NCBI RefSeq assembly: GCF_000189635.1
Contig: NW_002476484.1
Span: forward strand, 682,001 to 746,000
Length of the DNA stretch: 64,000 bases
Direction: 5' to 3'
Source of the DNA: Tetrahymena thermophila SB210
Taxonomy: Eukaryota > Ciliophora > Oligohymenophorea > Hymenostomatida > Tetrahymenidae
Part shown: positions 60,838 to 64,000 of the stretch, piece after piece
How the letters are laid out: each line of letters begins with the position of its first letter
Numbering within the stretch: the first letter of the stretch is position 1
The notes under the pieces: generated by a model
Database searches by the model: none
Told to the model about the DNA's origin: nothing
Seen by the model: only the letters and a program-made list of their open reading frames with translations
Position numbers and translations under genes: made by a program

Positions 60838-63800
60838 TCAAAAGCTCTTGTTTAAAGGGTTTTAATACATTTCTTTTAGGTTACTTTGAGCTCTGTTTGC
60901 ATTATTTTGCAAGTATAAAATAGTTTTCAAATCTAAAGGTCTCAATGGGAATGACTTTTTGTTTTTTTATGCAAATTCTCTCAATATAAAATAATATTTT
61001 GCATAATCGGCTCCTTTAACGTATAGATTGTAGTCAATAAAATTCAAAAAGACTCTTTCCATTTCGTTGATTTATATCACATCAAACATAGGGAATGCCT
61101 GTGAAAAGTTTTTATTTTCAAAAGACTCATCATCCCAAATTTTGGAAGCCATTATCATAGAAGTTATTGTCACTTTTCTCCAATTTTTAGGGGTCATGTA
61201 AAAACCACTATTATTTAAAAGCCTTTCGATGTAAACAAGAGCTATTATAGGAATCTGCTTCTCTAATTAGCAAGAAATGCATACATTTTTGCAGTAATTT
61301 TGTATAGTTTCTTTTGTTGGCTTTTAAGTGAATATTTAATCACTATTTTCTTTATAATTGTAAGTCTTATCAAATAATCTCTTGTTTGAAATGTCGTCAT
61401 TTGGTATGACCATTGAATACCTAGATATCGTAGAGAAATTCAACTAGCTGTCAGTTTCAGCAGGTTCCTGATTATTAGGTACTTCCTGCTACTCATTATC
61501 AGCCTCTATTTCACCTTCACTCTCCACTTCTTCATAGTTTTCTTGGTTGTAATCCTAGTTAAATGACTCTGGTTCTTATAGGCTTTTTTCTTAATTTTAT
61601 GTATCGTCTAAATCATATTTATTATTTTTCACCTTTTGGCTGCTCTCTTTGTTAATATTCTATGACAAAAATTCATTTTCTTCATCTTCACTATTTGGAT
61701 TCTTCTCCAAATATAAGTTAAGAGATTCATCGTAAGGGACCTTAGAATTTCCAACTTCTTATTTTATATTTTTAAAACCTTTCCTCTTAAGATTTGAATG
61801 CATATCCTAGTTCGATTCATCCTCATCATCTTCTTCGTTTTCTGTGTATTCAAATTCTTTTTCGTCATCATGGTGTTCGACTTCTAGTCTGCGACGTAAA
61901 CTTTAGTTATCACGCACATTCATTAGTAGGGATTCTTTCAAAATTTCTTCCATTTCCTAGCGACTTTATTCAAATTACTTTCTACTGTTTAGATTAGTTA
62001 AATTATTTCTCTAGTTTACTGATTACTCGTTGGATTAGTCCACTGTAATCGATTTATTGTTTTAATGAGAAACTTCATGAGTTCTTTCACTGATATCAGA
62101 CAGACTCTTTTTCTGTTTCCAATTAAAAGTCCCATTATTTATACTCATCTATTGTGGGAATTATCTTTCTGCTGATCTATAGTCTTAATCATCGTCTTTT
62201 AAATATTTCTCTGCATCAGCGTTAATGATGCTTTAATTATAATCATCCTATTAATCATTTTTTAAAAATTAGTTAACTAATTTATTAAATGAGTTGCTTT
62301 ATTTAAAAAAGTAAATACATGAATCATCGTGGGTTCTTCAATAGGATTAGTTGTTCGATTGAGAGAAGTATCATTATATTAATGTTACATAATATGCTAA
62401 TTTTGATTATTTTATTAAGACTAATTATTGTTAGAAGTGGTATTGTTAGCATTTGACTGAACAGAAGTATCATGAAGACTTGTAGAGTTATCCATGGAAA
62501 TGTCTTGCTTGTTCATTTTCTTTGAGGAATTTTATTCTTTACTAATATGGTCTTCATGCTCTTCATCAATTTAGTGTAAATTATTATACATCTTATTATT
62601 TTGAAATGCCCTTTCAGCTTCCTCACCATGCTCTATATGCTTTAAAATAGCACATGCAAAGCAGAAGCACATTTCTTCTATATCTAAATTTACTAAAGTT
62701 GAAGTCAATTTTCCACCATCAAAGGACATATACATATGCTTAATAGTATCATAATCTAACTATGGATTTAACTCATCGCTGTTATCCTATATTTTTTAAA
62801 AAAGATAAAAAATTACTCAATCAAAATCAAGTTTTCTTTGATTTTATTAATACATTATTTTTGCTCTTGATGTTTTTCATAATACTTTTTATCAAACGGT
62901 TTTCTTTATAATTTAAAACTAATTGATCATTTTCATCATATTCTACAATTAAGCACTAGTCATCTTGAACATAAGGTACATTTCTTGAATATTTTGCAGT
63001 TTGGGGTCTTCCTTTCTTGTGAATTCCACTCTAATTTTATTATGGCTAATCATTATGCTAAAGTTAACTTGCTAAATCCTTAGCAGTTTAAGCAAGGGTT
63101 TTGCTACCTCCATCTGACTTTTATTTAAGTTTCTCAATTTCCTACTTTTACTTAAAATCTAATTCTTTTTCTTTTTACTAAAGCTTAGATTTTTCTTCTT
63201 CCTACTTTTTAGTTGGAAGACTAATAATTTAACTGTCTTTTTTACTACCTTTAAGAGTATCTTTATCTGTTAATTTAGCAGACCCAGTTTATATATTACT
63301 AACTGCTCTTTAATGATAGGACTCATTAGATTCTCTTGAAGATTAAGTTTAGCTAATACTTTGAGCTTTTTACGTTCCACTGTTAGGTCTTTTTTATGTC
63401 TATGAACTTTATGGTTTTGTCTCTTAAATTTAATAATATTTATTAATAAATACATATATTTTTTAAAAATTTGAATATGATTACATGTGATTGAGCTTGT
63501 TTATTATTTTGAATTGTTTATTTAAGTACTGTTAACAGATTTTTATGCTATTGAGCTTCCACTTATTGTTGAGCTGGTTTGATTTGTCTTAGAATTATTT
63601 AGAGAAGGATTTTTAGTAGAAGTTGAATTACTTGTGATTGAATTTCCACTACCATAGTTACTTTGAGTTTTAGAATATGATTTATTTACTTAGTTGACTG
63701 CTTTATCAACCTTAGCACGCATTTGCGCCTAATTTCTGTATCCAATATTTTACTCCAATTCAAACTCTAAATCTAACTCTTGTAATTCCTAATAAAATAA

Positions 63801-64000
63801 ATTAAAATTTAAATATATATTGCATATTCATTAATCTTTTCTTTTTACGTTCTTAAAGGACTCATCAGTCTATTTATTTTCTTTAAATATTTAACGATTA
63901 TTAGCAAAATTATACTAATTGACTAAACTTTCAATAGCTTCTTAAAATTCATCATATCCATCATTGCCATCTTAGCTGTCTATAAAATAATCATATCCAA
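60838..64000 (-). CDS. Cyclin-Y-like protein, N-terminal part beyond the window
   Basis: Cyclin Y activates CDK14/16-type kinases at membranes. The C-terminus shows the CCNY core: PIIALVYIERLLNNSGFYM, NWRKVTITSMIMASKIWDDE, INEMERVFLNFIDYNLYV, DYAKYYFILREFAQKN and KSFPLRPLDL, TGA at 60838. The first CCNY block, GGKLTSTLVNLDIEEMCFCF, ACAILKHIEHGEEAE, lies about 400 residues upstream. Between the two sits a low-complexity insertion rich in Asn, Ser, Asp and Glu (encoded about 61350-62620) instead of the usual 40 or so residues. Upstream are a coiled coil (QEEEKSKLQQKEKELDFKQK), Ser/Thr-rich linkers, and at the window edge an EF-hand-like DSQDGNDGYDEFQEAI. Introns at about 62324-62254, 62835-62769, 63499-63433 and 63853-63793. 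The 5' end is missing; linking the edge exons to this gene is inferred from open, phase-consistent exons. Confidence 0.78.

Noticed and set aside
1-64000. Search for tRNA genes, transposases, reverse transcriptases, telomere repeats and CRISPR arrays
   Set aside because: No T-loop/anticodon pattern, DDE or RT motif, G4T2 array or spaced repeats were found by eye; degenerate cases could be missed.

Overview
The window is ciliate nuclear DNA, almost certainly Tetrahymena (T. thermophila or a close relative). It is very AT-rich, and every recognisable gene reads through in-frame TAA and TAG where its homologues have glutamine or variable residues. Only TGA ends reading frames (ciliate code 6). 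Introns are AT-rich with GT...AG ends, mostly 45-250 nt. Standard-code ORF calling therefore shreds nearly all genes here; the models below come from reading code 6 by eye, and exon edges are approximate unless stated.

Layout: TSR1 (ribosome biogenesis, -), PDHB (mitochondrial pyruvate dehydrogenase E1 beta, -), a protein with one sperm-tail PG-rich-like motif (+), a secreted RNase T2 (+), HEATR3/SYO1 (5S RNP import, -) and a Rab1-like GTPase (+). A 3.2-kb extremely AT-rich gap follows. Next is a divergent Rab-like GTPase (-) whose 2.6-kb third intron holds a GC-rich, foldable block that looks like a nested non-coding RNA gene.

From about 26.48 to 39.73 kb lies a direct tandem duplication. 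Each unit carries two different B-box/coiled-coil/SPRY-like genes and the 3' part of the F-actin capping protein beta gene (CAPZB). The second unit joins the intact CAPZB. The first has a CAPZB fragment without its first, second and last exons.

From 40 to 64 kb: a glycine-cleavage H-protein-like gene (+) without the lipoyl-lysine, an EF-hand protein (+), a 4-copy satellite of about 117 bp, a B-box/kelch protein (-), a retinoblastoma-family protein (+) with two E2F-type sites upstream, the ciliary protein ARMC9 (-) with three 46-55 nt introns, a LITAF-domain protein (+), and a cyclin-Y-like protein (-) that runs off the right edge.

These are ordinary dispersed eukaryotic genes, not an operon. 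TSR1 and HEATR3 both serve ribosome assembly. RB and cyclin-Y point to cell-cycle or signalling control, and ARMC9 and perhaps the PG-rich protein to cilia. No tRNA, rRNA, CRISPR array, transposase, retroelement or viral gene was recognised.
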